From contig NZ_AKKC02000004.1 of NCBI RefSeq assembly GCF_000282095.2, forward strand, positions 1,612,001 to 1,676,000: a DNA stretch of 64,000 bases. The letters are read 5' to 3'. Below the pieces are notes generated by a model that made no database searches, was not told the DNA's origin, and saw nothing but the letters and a program-made list of their open reading frames with translations. Shown here in pieces: positions 17,136 through 26,041 of the stretch (position 1 is its first letter; each line of letters starts with the position of its first letter). The translations under genes and the position numbers were made by a program. Source of the stretch: Rhizobium sp. CF080 (GTDB lineage Bacteria; Pseudomonadota; Alphaproteobacteria; Rhizobiales; Rhizobiaceae).

Positions 17136-18092
17136 CTCGGCATCTCCCATCTGGACACCGACGTCACTGATCTAGACTTGCCGACGCCCGGTGTCTTGAC
17201 ACAGTCATTGGGGTTGTGCGGTCGCATCGGATATCGTCGCTTGCGCCAACGACAAATCAAATCACGCGACCGCCTTCATCTCTGGCCGTGGAATTGATTA
17301 ATTCAGGTGCTATCGATTTGGCTGGCGACAATAGGGCACTGCCGGGACACGTTTCGATGTTACTCCCATGATCCTGAGAAGCAACCCGGACCGCCTCAAC
17401 AAGCTGGTCTAGCTACAAGGTGCAATTCCATGAGTGGCGTCGCCCAGGGGAGAAACATTCTTGACCCGGCGATTGCCCACGGCGGTAAAACGGGTCGCTT
17501 GACGGCCGGTCGGCAACCCAGCGCACCAGGTCGTTGCGGGGTCCATAGGGACGAGCACAGCCTCGCCAAACGCTATCCTGCTGTGACAGAGAGTGCCCCG
17601 CGCGACCTTTCGTTCGTCGTCGCGGCGAACGGCATCCTGTTCTTCACCGCTCACCCCTGAACATGGAAAGCGAAGCCGGCACGGGCAAGCTTGTCCGTTC
17701 TTTTCAATCTCTCCAACCCGTGCGGGCACATCGACGGCAGCAGTGGCATCCATATTCCACCTCATTTGCTCTGCGCAATCTTTACATTTACAGCACCCAG
17801 CCTGTATTTCCATTTGATGCCATCTGGGATCAGGAACTGCGAAATCGCGACGCCAAAAAGCCCGCTGTCGCGTGCGCGGGCCACATTCGCCGACATGCTT
17901 GATGACCGACTTCCTCGGCGACGTCTGTGCGCTGACGGCTCGGCCTCGTCGCGGGAGTCCAGGTTTGCAGGTCGCGGCCGCAACCTGCAAGTTTATCGTG
18001 GTGTAGTTCACCATGCCCCTGTTGCCACAGGGCTTTACCACCTACCCCGAGCCGGTGGCGTCAAATCATCAAATATAAGGACTACGACCACC
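17136..18092. other. gene-poor region of about 950 bases
   Basis: Apart from the dyad at 17191-17202 I find nothing certain here. A minus-strand open frame of 210 codons (17409-18041) begins with MVKPCGNRGMVNYTTIN. It is rich in Cys, Arg and Pro, has no recognisable domain and no clear ribosome-binding site. Plus-strand frames running into the methyltransferase are equally featureless. The base composition is less GC-rich than in the operons. It may be decayed transferred DNA. Confidence 0.3.
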
Positions 18093-18860
18093 ATGAATAT
18101 CGGTGAACTCTACGATCGGAGCGTCGCGGGCACTTACGATCGCGACGAAAGAGGCCTGCTTTCGGGAGGCAGGAATCTCGCGTTTCAGCAGATCGAAAAG
18201 TTTGTGCCTGCAGATGATGTCAGGAATGTCCTGGATCTAGCTGTGGGAACCGGCCAATCGCTTGTCGCGATGCAGAGGTTTTTTCCGCGCGCCGCGCTGC
18301 ATGGCATAGACCTCTCAGCGGAAATGCTGAGGATCGCCGAAACCAAGCTCGCCTTCCATTCCATCCGTGACGACGTGGCCAACACCGATCGGCACTTTAT
18401 GCGGAACAGCATGAACTTGTTGCTCATGCATTTTCTGACAACATTTGTGGACGGCGAAGACATTGTGGAGAGCACAGCGAAACTTCTGCAACCTAAAGGC
18501 CACTATTCGATAGTCAGCACCACGTTCGAAGCTTTTCCTCGGATATATTCGCTTGCTCGGACGTTGTTCTCGGAAGAATTCATCCAGGAGAAAAATCCGG
18601 CACCTGCCAACACCGAAACCATCGTTTCCTTCTGTGCGAATGCCGGGCTCGATGTTGTCTCAGTGGAGCGCTTCACGAAAAAAGTCAGCTTTGTTGACTT
18701 CGAGGACTTCTACGATTTCGGGATGAATTCCGGCTTTTTTACCCATGTCCTCTCACATCTCGACGAAGCTCAAATTGCGGGACTAGCCAGCATGGGAGGG
18801 GTGTTTCCGCTGGAAGACGAATATAGTGCGTCCGTCGTATTGGCGCGCCGCCCGTGGTGA
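18093..18860 (+). CDS. class I SAM-dependent methyltransferase
   Basis: A 255-residue cytoplasmic methyltransferase. Motif I is NVLDLAVGTGQSL (about 45-57), followed by the acidic-loop motif GIDLSAEML. The post-motif region LLLMHFLTTFVDGED takes the place of motif II. The C-terminal half is longer than a minimal Rossmann core and may bind substrate. The start at MNIGELYDRS is chosen because upstream in-frame codons lie in non-coding sequence; AAGGA lies about 11 bases upstream. It stands alone, with unrelated or decayed sequence on both sides. The acceptor is unknown; ubiquinone-type or small-molecule O-methylation is possible. Confidence 0.75.
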   Translation: MNIGELYDRSVAGTYDRDERGLLSGGRNLAFQQIEKFVPADDVRNVLDLAVGTGQSLVAMQRFFPRAALHGIDLSAEMLRIAETKLAFHSIRDDVANTDRHFMRNSMNLLLMHFLTTFVDGEDIVESTAKLLQPKGHYSIVSTTFEAFPRIYSLARTLFSEEFIQEKNPAPANTETIVSFCANAGLDVVSVERFTKKVSFVDFEDFYDFGMNSGFFTHVLSHLDEAQIAGLASMGGVFPLEDEYSASVVLARRPW

Positions 18861-18909
18861 ACGACGCATCGTGGACGGAAAGAGCGTTCTGATCAGTTCC
18901 GAGAACTGG

Positions 18910-19377
18910 TCAGATGCAGCCGTCTCGAAAAACCGCGAGGCAAGCGTGTGGCTCTCGCATGAGGCTATCGCAACGTATTTCACGATGCTCTCGAGAACGA
19001 TTGACAGAGTGGCTTTCTTCCCTCCCCTGCCCTGGAGCCCGAGTGACTTGGGTAGGTGATCGGGCTAGTCGAATTATTCCCCGCCCGGAACTGAATGCCG
19101 AGCCAACTGCGTCAAGTAGGATCGGCGCCCCTTGGCTCACCAGGATTGTGACCGCCTTGTCGATGACATACGATGACCCCCGAGCCTGAGAAGTCGTGGT
19201 TTTCGTCGGCATTGGGCGAGAGCGCCGAAAGGATCGCGGATTGACCCCGCAGACCTCGGTTGAGAAGGGCGCCAAAGAGTACTTTGCCTCATTATTGTAA
19301 AGTTCGAGCAACAGATCGAATGCAACGTCCTTGATTTCCTGGTGGAGTTCTTTCGTCAGCCGCTTTCGATCGTCCAT
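18910..19377 (-). CDS. hypothetical protein, doubtful
   Basis: An open frame of 155 codons. Its first third looks protein-like (MDDRKRLTKELHQEIKDVAFDLLLELYNNE, an amphipathic helical stretch), and a middle segment YVIDKAVTILVSQGAPILLDAVGSAF is hydrophobic and plausible. The last 45 residues are Arg/Ser/His-rich and look untranslated or frameshifted. No family is recognised. It lies opposite the methyltransferase and could be a small real gene with a shifted end, or a remnant. Confidence is low. Confidence 0.3.
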   Translation of the reverse strand: MDDRKRLTKELHQEIKDVAFDLLLELYNNEAKYSLAPFSTEVCGVNPRSFRRSRPMPTKTTTSQARGSSYVIDKAVTILVSQGAPILLDAVGSAFSSGRGIIRLARSPTQVTRAPGQGREESHSVNRSREHREIRCDSLMREPHACLAVFRDGCI

Positions 19378-19666
19378 AAAGAGGCCCCGTGCGGATTGGA
19401 AAAAAGAGAGATTCGATGAGGCCTGACCCCTTGGCCCGTTTTACGCGACGCGATGAAAGCGACCGCTGAGTGAGAACGGCGAATCATCTATGCTTCCCCG
19501 CGCGACCGCGATCGAGGGTCCGATTTCATCTAGACCGAGACCATGGCCGGGGTTTAGGAGGAGTCGACCGCCGCCCCGGGCAATGGAAAAAAGCGCCTCC
19601 TGAAATCTAACATCGATAGTGCGGACACCTGCCCACCGGGCGGCTACCGGCGGAAGGAGAACTGAC
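19378..19666. other. possible 3' remnant of an enolase-superfamily gene (minus strand)
   Basis: On the minus strand, 19441-19677 reads GGRLLLNPGHGLGLDEIGPSI near its end. This resembles the C-terminal GPGLGxExD strand of mandelate-racemase/dehydratase-type enolase-superfamily enzymes. Nothing of the catalytic barrel is present, and the frame runs into the start region of the TIM-barrel gene. The reading is tentative. The remaining part of this interval looks non-coding. Confidence 0.2.
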
Positions 19667-20512
19667 TTGGCCAGCACGATAAATTTCGCTCTGAACCATA
19701 TGGCCGCTCCTCGGCTGAACAGCCGCGAGTTGATCGATGTCGCGTCTCAACTCGGCTGCGTCGGCGTCGAACTTCGGAACGACCTTGCCGAGAAGGGCCT
19801 CACCACGCGAGTGTTCTTTGATGGCGACAAACCTGGGGCGATCGGCGAATATGCACGCGGCAAGGGCGTTCGGCTGCTGGGCCTTTCCGAGGCCTACGGC
19901 TTCAATCGCTGGTCGGATGAGATGAAGGACAAGATCAAGCTTCTGATAGACCAAGCGAAGGAAGCCGGAGCCGAGTCAATCAGTCTCATCCCGAGCAACG
20001 CGGGTACAAAGGAGACGGACGAGGAGCGCCTTTCCGATCTACGAGGCGCGCTCGCCCTGATCCTGCCGCTGCTCGACGAGGCGGACCTGATAGCGCTTGT
20101 GGAGCCCCTCGGCTTCACGACGTCTTCGCTGCGCCGCAAGCGCGAAGCCATCGAGGCGATCGAGGCGATCGGCGGGAGAGATCGGTTCCGGCTGGTGCAC
20201 GACACCTTCCATCATCATATCGCGGGTGAAACTGAGTTTTTCCCAGAATGGACCGGGATCGTGCACATCTCCGGCGTGGTCGATCCGACATTGGCGCTTG
20301 ACGAGATGGAAGACCGGCATCGCGTTCTGATAGACGAGGCCGACCAATTGAGGAATGTCGAGCAGCTCAAGACACTGGCCGGTATGGGCTACGAGGGCGC
20401 ATATTCCTACGAGCCTTTCGCGCCGGTCGTCCAGGCCGACGCCAACATCCAGACAAGTCTGGGAACGAGCATGCGCTTCATCAAGGAGGCGATCGGTAAA
20501 GTGGGCGCCTAG
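19667..20512 (+). CDS. TIM-barrel sugar isomerase/epimerase-like protein (IolI-like)
   Basis: A 281-residue protein of the xylose-isomerase-like TIM-barrel superfamily (AP endonuclease 2 type). The metal ligands are probably Glu of LVEPLGF, Asp/His of LVHDTFHHH, His of VHISGV and Glu of YSYEPF, as in 2-keto-myo-inositol isomerase IolI. A TTG start is chosen because GGAAGGAGA lies 6 bases upstream and homology begins at INFALNH; an ATG at 19619 precedes this site. It stands alone, with an IS6 remnant directly downstream (10 bases after the stop). It may have belonged to a longer inositol- or sugar-acid operon cut by the insertion. Confidence 0.8.
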   Translation: MASTINFALNHMAAPRLNSRELIDVASQLGCVGVELRNDLAEKGLTTRVFFDGDKPGAIGEYARGKGVRLLGLSEAYGFNRWSDEMKDKIKLLIDQAKEAGAESISLIPSNAGTKETDEERLSDLRGALALILPLLDEADLIALVEPLGFTTSSLRRKREAIEAIEAIGGRDRFRLVHDTFHHHIAGETEFFPEWTGIVHISGVVDPTLALDEMEDRHRVLIDEADQLRNVEQLKTLAGMGYEGAYSYEPFAPVVQADANIQTSLGTSMRFIKEAIGKVGA

Positions 20513-20522
20513 GTCCGTCGAA

Positions 20523-21383
20523 GGCTCTGTTGCAGAAATTCGGTTTGGTTGGCAAAAGCTACCATTTGATTGTCGAGAGTGGTGATGTCGGATTTCAAGT
20601 GGCCATTTTGAGGGCGAGGTCATTCTTTGGGTGATATTGCCGCTATCTTGAACAAACGATGGGTGAGCCCCGCGTCCCTTGTCGATCATTCGACGATCTA
20701 TCGCTGGGCCCAGAAATACGCACCGGAGATGGAAAAGCGGCTGCGTGGGCATTGGTGGCGACCGCGATCGACGAGTTGGCGCGTCGACGAAACCTATGTG
20801 AAAGTCCGCGGCCAATGGACGTACCTCTACCGGGTCGTCGACAAACTCGGCAACACCATTGATTTCCATCTGTCGCCGACGCGCAATGCCAAGGCCGCCA
20901 AGAGATTCCTTGGTAAAACCGTGAACGGCCTGAAGGATTGGGAAAAGTTCACAATCATCAACACCGACAAGGCTCCGACCTATGGCATTGCCATTGCGGA
21001 ATTGAAGGCTGAAGGTAAATGCCGTGAGGAACTTGTGCACCGTTAGGTCAAATATTTGAACAAGGTCGTCGAGGCCGATCACGGCAGGCTGAAACAGTTG
21101 ATCCGTCCGGTCAGGGGTTTCAAGACGTTGACGACGGCTTACGCGACGATCAAGGTTTCGAGGTAATGCGGGCGCTGCGCAAGGGTCAGGCTGCGATTTT
21201 TAACCTGACCGGCGACGTGCGTGGCGAAGCGCGCATCGTCGAACGGGCCTTCGGCATCGGGCCGAGCGCGCTCACAGAGGCCGCGACATTACTCGCTCAA
21301 CATCTCGAAGGGCAAGCAGCGTGACAGCCATCAGTGCGGAATACCGGTTCCACTAACCAAGCCGATTTTTTTGCAACAGAGCC
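20523..21383 (+). mobile_element. IS6-family insertion sequence, decayed
   Basis: An 861-base element bounded by inverted ends: GGCTCTGTTGCA at 20523-20534 and its complement TGCAACAGAGCC at 21372-21383. The ends continue imperfectly (AAATTCGGTTTGGTTGG on the left; its counterpart CCAAGCCGATTTTTT on the right). Length, ends and the transposase inside are typical of IS6/IS26-like elements. The eight bases flanking it (CCGTCGAA left, ATGAGGAT right) do not match, so there is no target duplication. One flank was therefore probably lost or exchanged by recombination. It separates the IolI-like gene from the large minus-strand cluster. Confidence 0.8.
20585..21324 (+). pseudogene. IS6-family transposase, inactivated
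   Basis: The frame begins MSDFKWPF and then breaks. After an early stop and small shifts it resumes as DHSTIYRWAQKYAPEMEKRL, then WRVDETYVKVRGQWTYLYR (first catalytic Asp), then INTDKAPTYG (second Asp). An in-frame TAG interrupts HR-VKYLNKVVEADHGRLKQLI (third acidic region). A one-base deletion after TIK ends the frame, and the C-terminal part VMRALRKGQAAIFNLTGDVRG continues in another frame to 21324. At least three lesions therefore make it non-functional. Confidence 0.8.
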
Positions 21384-21538
21384 ATGAGGATGCCCCCACC
21401 GTGGGCTGAGTCTTTCGCGCTTATCCAGTAAGCATGATAGGCTTGGACCTCCATCTGAACGGACCCTGACGGCACTCGAAACTCGCCTCGATCAAAACAT
21501 CGAACCGTTCGGAGGGCGCTCGGGGCAGATCCGGAATC

Positions 21539-22129
21539 TTAGATCAGAGGCAGAGCCCAAAAAGCGAAGAATGGTCGGTCGGTCGAACGCATGGCGTGTT
21601 TGATCCCGGGAACGTTGTAGAAAGAACCGCCGACGCCCGGCGAAAACCAGTGGCCCCCTCCCTGCCTGAACTCGCCGGGCGACAGGGCAAGATAGATTTC
21701 TTCCGGTGGATGGCCATGGTCCGGGTATCGAACATCCGGCGCCATCAGCGTCACGCCCAGCCACACGTCGTTCCGCTCTTCTATTCCACCCGGTCCGAGG
21801 ATCATGCCGTTGGCATGCCCTTGCGCGAAATTGGTGCTGGCGGATGTGTCCGGCCGTTCCTTAAGGTCCCAGATCAGACGCGACTCAATAGGACGAAACT
21901 TTGCAACCAGATCGGTGAGTTCAGCCTGGCCCATATCGTGATCGAGCGCTTCGTCAAGTATCGCGCAGACCGGAAGACGCAGTCCTTGCCCCTCCCTTTC
22001 GCGCGCCGGCGTCTGTAACATAGAAGCCATCCGCTGCAGTGGTTCGCGGCTGCGCCGATCTACCGCAAAGCGGTCATACGCTACGAATGCAGCATCGATA
22101 AACTGCTGAAGTGCAATACTTCTCGCCAT
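21539..22129 (-). CDS. DMSP-lyase-like cupin protein (DddQ-type family)
   Basis: A 196-residue cupin resembling dimethylsulfoniopropionate lyases of the DddQ group, whose members cleave DMSP to dimethyl sulfide and acrylate. The signature block is YPDHGHPPEEIYLALSPGEF with Tyr136, His138, His140, Glu144 and Tyr146, followed by GGSFYNVPGIKHAMRS with His178. These are the expected metal and catalytic residues. The start at 22129 is chosen for AGGAG 9 bases upstream and gives the family length. It ends the eleven-gene minus-strand cluster, 62 bases after the CitE-like gene. True DMSP activity is not proven; related cupins may act on other substrates. Confidence 0.72.
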   Translation of the reverse strand: MARSIALQQFIDAAFVAYDRFAVDRRSREPLQRMASMLQTPAREREGQGLRLPVCAILDEALDHDMGQAELTDLVAKFRPIESRLIWDLKERPDTSASTNFAQGHANGMILGPGGIEERNDVWLGVTLMAPDVRYPDHGHPPEEIYLALSPGEFRQGGGHWFSPGVGGSFYNVPGIKHAMRSTDRPFFAFWALPLI

Positions 22130-22191
22130 GGCGTGATACTCCTGACAGTGATCTCGACCTGTTGCTATTCTGGTTTGGCGAAGCGAGGCGA

Positions 22192-23067
22192 TCACGACCT
22201 TTGCCGGACCGAACGTGCTGCCTCCAGGATCTTTCGCGCCTGGCGCTGGTGCGGCCTGTCCACCATCTTACCGTCGATACGGATGACGCCGGCTGCGGGC
22301 TCGTCGGTAAACGCCGCGGCGACCCGCCGAGCCCAGTCGACCTCCTCGCTGGTCGGGGTGAATGCCCGATTGACCGGATCGACATGGCTTGGATGGATGA
22401 CCGCCTTGGCGCCAAAACCGTCGCGGCGGGCCTCCCGCACCTCGCTCAAAAGGGCCTCCACGTCGCCAATATTCGTGCAGACCGTATCGATCGCCATCAC
22501 CCCCGCCGCGGCCGCCCCCGCAAGGCAAAGATTTCTGGCCATCAGGAACGGAGCGGCAAAAAAACCGTCGCCGGTCCGATTGTGCGTCGCGCCAAAAGCC
22601 GCGGCCAGATCCTCCGCGCCCCACATCATGCCTGCGAGCCTCGGGCTCGCATCCTTGTAACTGCCGAGATTGAACAGGGACTCGGGCGTTTCCGTAACGA
22701 TAGCGATGATGTCCGTCGTCCCTGCCTCAATGTCATAGGCTGCCTCAAGCGCATCGAGCCAAGCCGCCAGTTTCCCGACATCGTCTCCATGCGCGGATTT
22801 GGGCAGCACTATGCCATCGGGTCGATGCGGCATGGCGGATACCAGATCCGTGAGGCTCAGGCCGGTGTCGAGGGCGTTCACCCGAACGAACAGCTGCTGG
22901 CGGTTGCGCGGCGCCTTAAGCATCTCCGCCAGCATTTCTCTTGCCTTGTCCTTGGCGTCGGGTGCAACGGAATCCTCCAGATCGAGGATCAGGGCATCGG
23001 CCTCACCGGTGCTCGCCTTCCGGAATTTGGCTATGCTGTCGGCCGGCACGAAAAGGAAGGAACGCAT
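22192..23067 (-). CDS. CitE/HpcH-family CoA-ester lyase
   Basis: A 291-residue member of the citrate-lyase beta-subunit/malyl-CoA-lyase family. It begins MRSFLFVPADS, with LILDLEDSV for the Mg-binding acidic residues and later IVTETPESLFNL and MMWGAEDLAAAFG. The C-terminal IHPSHVDPVNRAFTPTSEEV is typical. These enzymes cleave malyl-, citramalyl- or similar 3-hydroxyacyl-CoAs to acetyl-CoA plus a keto acid or glyoxylate. The start at 23067 shares one base with the MaoC stop (TGATG), so translation is coupled. MaoC hydratase and CitE lyase side by side is the classic last part of itaconate- or mesaconate-type degradation. Confidence 0.88.
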   Translation of the reverse strand: MRSFLFVPADSIAKFRKASTGEADALILDLEDSVAPDAKDKAREMLAEMLKAPRNRQQLFVRVNALDTGLSLTDLVSAMPHRPDGIVLPKSAHGDDVGKLAAWLDALEAAYDIEAGTTDIIAIVTETPESLFNLGSYKDASPRLAGMMWGAEDLAAAFGATHNRTGDGFFAAPFLMARNLCLAGAAAAGVMAIDTVCTNIGDVEALLSEVREARRDGFGAKAVIHPSHVDPVNRAFTPTSEEVDWARRVAAAFTDEPAAGVIRIDGKMVDRPHQRQARKILEAARSVRQRS

Positions 23068-23522
23068 CAGCCTGCGCTCCTCTTGCGCATCATCGCCATG
23101 CGCTTGCAAATCGCTACCACCTCGTCGCGTTGATTGAGGCAGGTATGTTCGAACTCTACCAGACCGACATCCCCACGCGACTTGCTTTCGCGCTTCGACA
23201 ACACGGTGGTGCGGCTGCGCAAAGTATCGCCGTGGAAGACAGGTTTCGGGAACCGAATATCAGACATGCCGAGATTGCCGACAGTCGTGCCGAGCGTCGT
23301 ATCCTGAACGCTCATGCCTATCATGATCGCCAGAGTGCAGAGACTGTTAAACAAAGGCTGACCCCACTCGCTCTGTGCGGCGAAATGCGCATCGATATGA
23401 AGCGGCTGCGGGTTGAGCGTCATAAGGCTGAAGCTCATATTGTCCGCTTCCGTCACCGTGCGGCTCAATTCATGGCGGAATTCGTGGCCAACGACGAACT
23501 CCTCGTAATACAATCCGGCCAT
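23067..23522 (-). CDS. MaoC-family enoyl-CoA hydratase
   Basis: A 151-residue single hot-dog-fold hydratase. The active-site loop is TLNPQPLHID with His42; the acidic residue found five positions before this His in R-specific hydratases is Asn37 here. That exchange suggests a specialised substrate such as mesaconyl- or itaconyl-CoA (inferred). It follows the fused ATPase gene by 17 bases and overlaps the CitE-like lyase start. Together they would hydrate an unsaturated acyl-CoA and then cleave it. Confidence 0.87.
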   Translation of the reverse strand: MAGLYYEEFVVGHEFRHELSRTVTEADNMSFSLMTLNPQPLHIDAHFAAQSEWGQPLFNSLCTLAIMIGMSVQDTTLGTTVGNLGMSDIRFPKPVFHGDTLRSRTTVLSKRESKSRGDVGLVEFEHTCLNQRDEVVAICKRMAMMRKRSAG

Positions 23523-23539
23523 GGGTTTCCTTTCAGCCG

Positions 23540-25156
23540 TCAGCGAAGTTCGGAGCCGGGCAGCGCCGCCAGAAGCTCTCGCGTGTAGGCGTTCTGCGGG
23601 TTTTCGAAGATCTCCCTCGCCTCTCCCATCTCCACGATCTTGCCGCGGCTCATGACGGCGATGCGGTTGCAGATATTGGAGGCAACGCGGAGATCGTGGG
23701 TGATGAAGAGCATTGCGAAACCGAGTTCGCTCTGAAGCGACTTGAACAGTTCGAGGACCTGCGCCTGAACCGTCACGTCGAGCGCCGATACGGCCTCATC
23801 GGCGACGATGACGTCTGGTTCCAGAGCGAGCGCCCTGGCGATGCAGAGCCTTTGTCTCTGGCCCCCCGAGAACTCGTGCGGGAAACGGTCCATGGAAGAC
23901 GGATGCAGGCCCACCAGTTCCAGCAGTTCGACAGCACGCCGGCGTGCCTCGGCCGAAGACTTGCCGTGACGCATCGGGCCTTCGACCAACGACTGGCCGA
24001 TACGGCGGCGCGGATTGAGCGAGCTATAGGGGTCCTGGAAGATCATCTGGATGCGATGGCGTGTGCCGGCGAGAGCCGTCTGGGATAGCGAAAACAGGTC
24101 CTGCTTGCAGAACAGGATCTGGCCGCTGCTCGGGGTCTCGAAGCCCAGCACAGCCTTGGCAAGCGTGCTTTTGCCGGATCCGGATTCGCCTACTATGCCC
24201 AGCGTCTGACGTGGCGCGAGCGAGAAACTCACGCCGGCAAGCGCATGAACGGCCTGGCTCTTGCGGATCCAGCCGGCCTGGCGGTAGGTGAGATGGAGGT
24301 CCTTCACCTCCAGCATCGGCATCGCCGGTTCCAGATCGGGCAGGTAACGCAGCCGAGGCACAGCCGCTATCAGCTCGCGCGTATAGGCATGCTGCGGATT
24401 GCCGAGCACCTGGTCGGGTTTCCCGCTTTCGACCACACGCCCGTGCTGCATCACCGTGACATGGTCCGCGACGTCAGCCACCACGCCGAAATCGTGGGTA
24501 ATCATCAGGATTGCGCTGTCGTGCTTGACCAGCAGTTCCCGGAACAGCTGCAGGATCTGGGCCTGAGTGGTGACGTCGAGTGCCGTCGTCGGTTCGTCCG
24601 CAATAATCAGGGCCGGTTCCATGGCAAGCGCCATGGCGATCATCACCCTCTGGCGCTGTCCGCCGGAGATCTGGTGCGGATACCGCCCGTAGATTGTCTC
24701 CGGCGACGGAAGACGCACATCCTCCATCAGTTCCAGGACGCGCTTGCGCACGGCGGTCTTGCCCATTTCCTTCCTGTGCAGTGCCAGCACTTCGGCAATC
24801 TGGTCGCCGAGGCGCATTACCGGATTGAGTGCGGTCAGCGGCTCCTGGAAAATCATCGCCATGCGGTTGCCACGCAACGCATTCATGCGTGCTTCCGGCG
24901 CCCCGCCGATTTCCTCGCCCTCGAGCTTGATGGAGCCGCCCGCAAGACGCAGCGCATTCGGCAAGAGCCCCATGACCACCGAGGCCGTAACCGATTTGCC
25001 CGAACCGGACTCCCCGACCACGCAGGCGATTTCCCGCGGCCTGACCGAGAGCGAGATGCCCTCGACGGCGTAGGCCCGATCCAGGCCGTAAGGAAGAGCG
25101 ACGCTGAGATCGCTGATCTTGAGGATCGGAACGTCCGTTGACGACGAGGCGGTCAT
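23540..25156 (-). CDS. fused double ABC ATPase (DppD-DppF type)
   Basis: A 538-residue protein made of two peptide-importer ATPase domains in one chain. Domain 1 has [26 protein letters not shown] and [11 protein letters not shown]. Domain 2 (from about residue 283) has [29 protein letters not shown] and [11 protein letters not shown], where the usual Pro of DEP is Ala. In most Dpp/Opp systems these are two proteins. The start overlaps the upstream permease stop by 4 bases (ATGA). It energises the importer encoded by the next three upstream genes. Confidence 0.92.
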   Translation of the reverse strand: MTASSSTDVPILKISDLSVALPYGLDRAYAVEGISLSVRPREIACVVGESGSGKSVTASVVMGLLPNALRLAGGSIKLEGEEIGGAPEARMNALRGNRMAMIFQEPLTALNPVMRLGDQIAEVLALHRKEMGKTAVRKRVLELMEDVRLPSPETIYGRYPHQISGGQRQRVMIAMALAMEPALIIADEPTTALDVTTQAQILQLFRELLVKHDSAILMITHDFGVVADVADHVTVMQHGRVVESGKPDQVLGNPQHAYTRELIAAVPRLRYLPDLEPAMPMLEVKDLHLTYRQAGWIRKSQAVHALAGVSFSLAPRQTLGIVGESGSGKSTLAKAVLGFETPSSGQILFCKQDLFSLSQTALAGTRHRIQMIFQDPYSSLNPRRRIGQSLVEGPMRHGKSSAEARRRAVELLELVGLHPSSMDRFPHEFSGGQRQRLCIARALALEPDVIVADEAVSALDVTVQAQVLELFKSLQSELGFAMLFITHDLRVASNICNRIAVMSRGKIVEMGEAREIFENPQNAYTRELLAALPGSELR

Positions 25157-26031
25157 GAATGCACCTTTGCGCGACGAGACAGGGTGGGATCGAGCCAGTC
25201 GCGCAGACTATCTCCGAGAAGGTTCACCGACATGACCGTGATGGCGAGAACCATGCCGGGCGCGATGATGGTCCACGGCGCGCGCAGGAAAACCGCGCGG
25301 CCTTCCGCGACCACGTTGCCCCAGGTCGGCGTGCCTCGCGGGAACCCGACGCCGAGAAAGCCGAGCACGGCCTCCGAGAGGATGGCGGCCGCGAATATGT
25401 AGGTCGTCTGGACGATCAGCGGAGCGATGCAGCTTGGCAGGATGTGGCGTATCAGGATCAGCCGCGCCGGGATCGACATCCCGACTGCCGCATGCACGTA
25501 AGGCTCCTCGCGCACGCTCAGGACGACACTGCGGACGAGGCGTACGACGCGCGGGATCTCGTTGAAGACGAGCGCACCGACGATGGTGAGGAGACTGGGG
25601 CCAAGCAGGGAGACGACGGCCACCGCGAACAGAATGTTCGGGATCGCCATGATCGCATCCATGATGCGCATGACGAAACCATCGAGCCGGCGAAAATATC
25701 CGGTTATCAGCCCGATCGCCGTTCCTACGAGACCACCGCTGACTGCAGTCATGAACCCCACCAGAAGCGAGAGCCTGGCGCCTTCGAGGGTAAGCGCAAA
25801 CACATCGCGGCCCATGGCATCTGTTCCGAACCAGGCAAGTTCGGACGGGGCCTTGAGACGCATGCGCGGACGCACCATTGTCGCATCACCGGCCACGAAC
25901 CATGGCCCGATCAGCGACACAAGGATGATGATTAGCAACACCGCGACGCAGGAGAGCATCAGCAGGTTGCGGGAAACAAGAGCTTGCCAGGAAGCCGAGC
26001 GACCGGGAAGCGTGGACGTTTGAGATGCCAA
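25153..26031 (-). CDS. peptide-type ABC transporter permease, DppC type
   Basis: A 292-residue membrane protein. It has a cytoplasmic N-terminus, a first helix (LLMLSCVAVLLIIILVSLIG) and the typical DppC block PSELAWFGTDAMGRDVFALTLEGARLSLLVG. The EAA-type loop is AAVGMSIPARLILIRHILPSCIAPLIV, and the ending ERGDSLRDWLDP-like (GDSLRDWLDPTLSRR) fits the family. It starts 10 bases after the DppB-type stop and overlaps the ATPase start by 4 bases. It forms the inner-membrane channel with the preceding permease. Confidence 0.92.
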   Translation of the reverse strand: MASQTSTLPGRSASWQALVSRNLLMLSCVAVLLIIILVSLIGPWFVAGDATMVRPRMRLKAPSELAWFGTDAMGRDVFALTLEGARLSLLVGFMTAVSGGLVGTAIGLITGYFRRLDGFVMRIMDAIMAIPNILFAVAVVSLLGPSLLTIVGALVFNEIPRVVRLVRSVVLSVREEPYVHAAVGMSIPARLILIRHILPSCIAPLIVQTTYIFAAAILSEAVLGFLGVGFPRGTPTWGNVVAEGRAVFLRAPWTIIAPGMVLAITVMSVNLLGDSLRDWLDPTLSRRAKVHS

Positions 26032-26041
26032 AGCCCTGTCC

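Noticed and set aside
17409..18041. 210-codon minus-strand open frame in the gene-poor zone
   Set aside because: It is Cys-, Arg- and Pro-rich, has no recognisable motif, no convincing ribosome-binding site and no hydrophobic or domain pattern. It is more likely a chance frame in decayed DNA.
19441..19677. minus-strand gene of 78 codons overlapping the IolI-like start
   Set aside because: Only a short stretch (NPGHGLGLDE) resembles an enolase-superfamily end; there is no catalytic part and no start signal. It is kept only as a possible remnant.
22111..23133. 340-codon plus-strand frame opposite the CitE-like gene
   Set aside because: It is an antisense shadow. The minus-strand protein has full family motifs and coupled neighbours.
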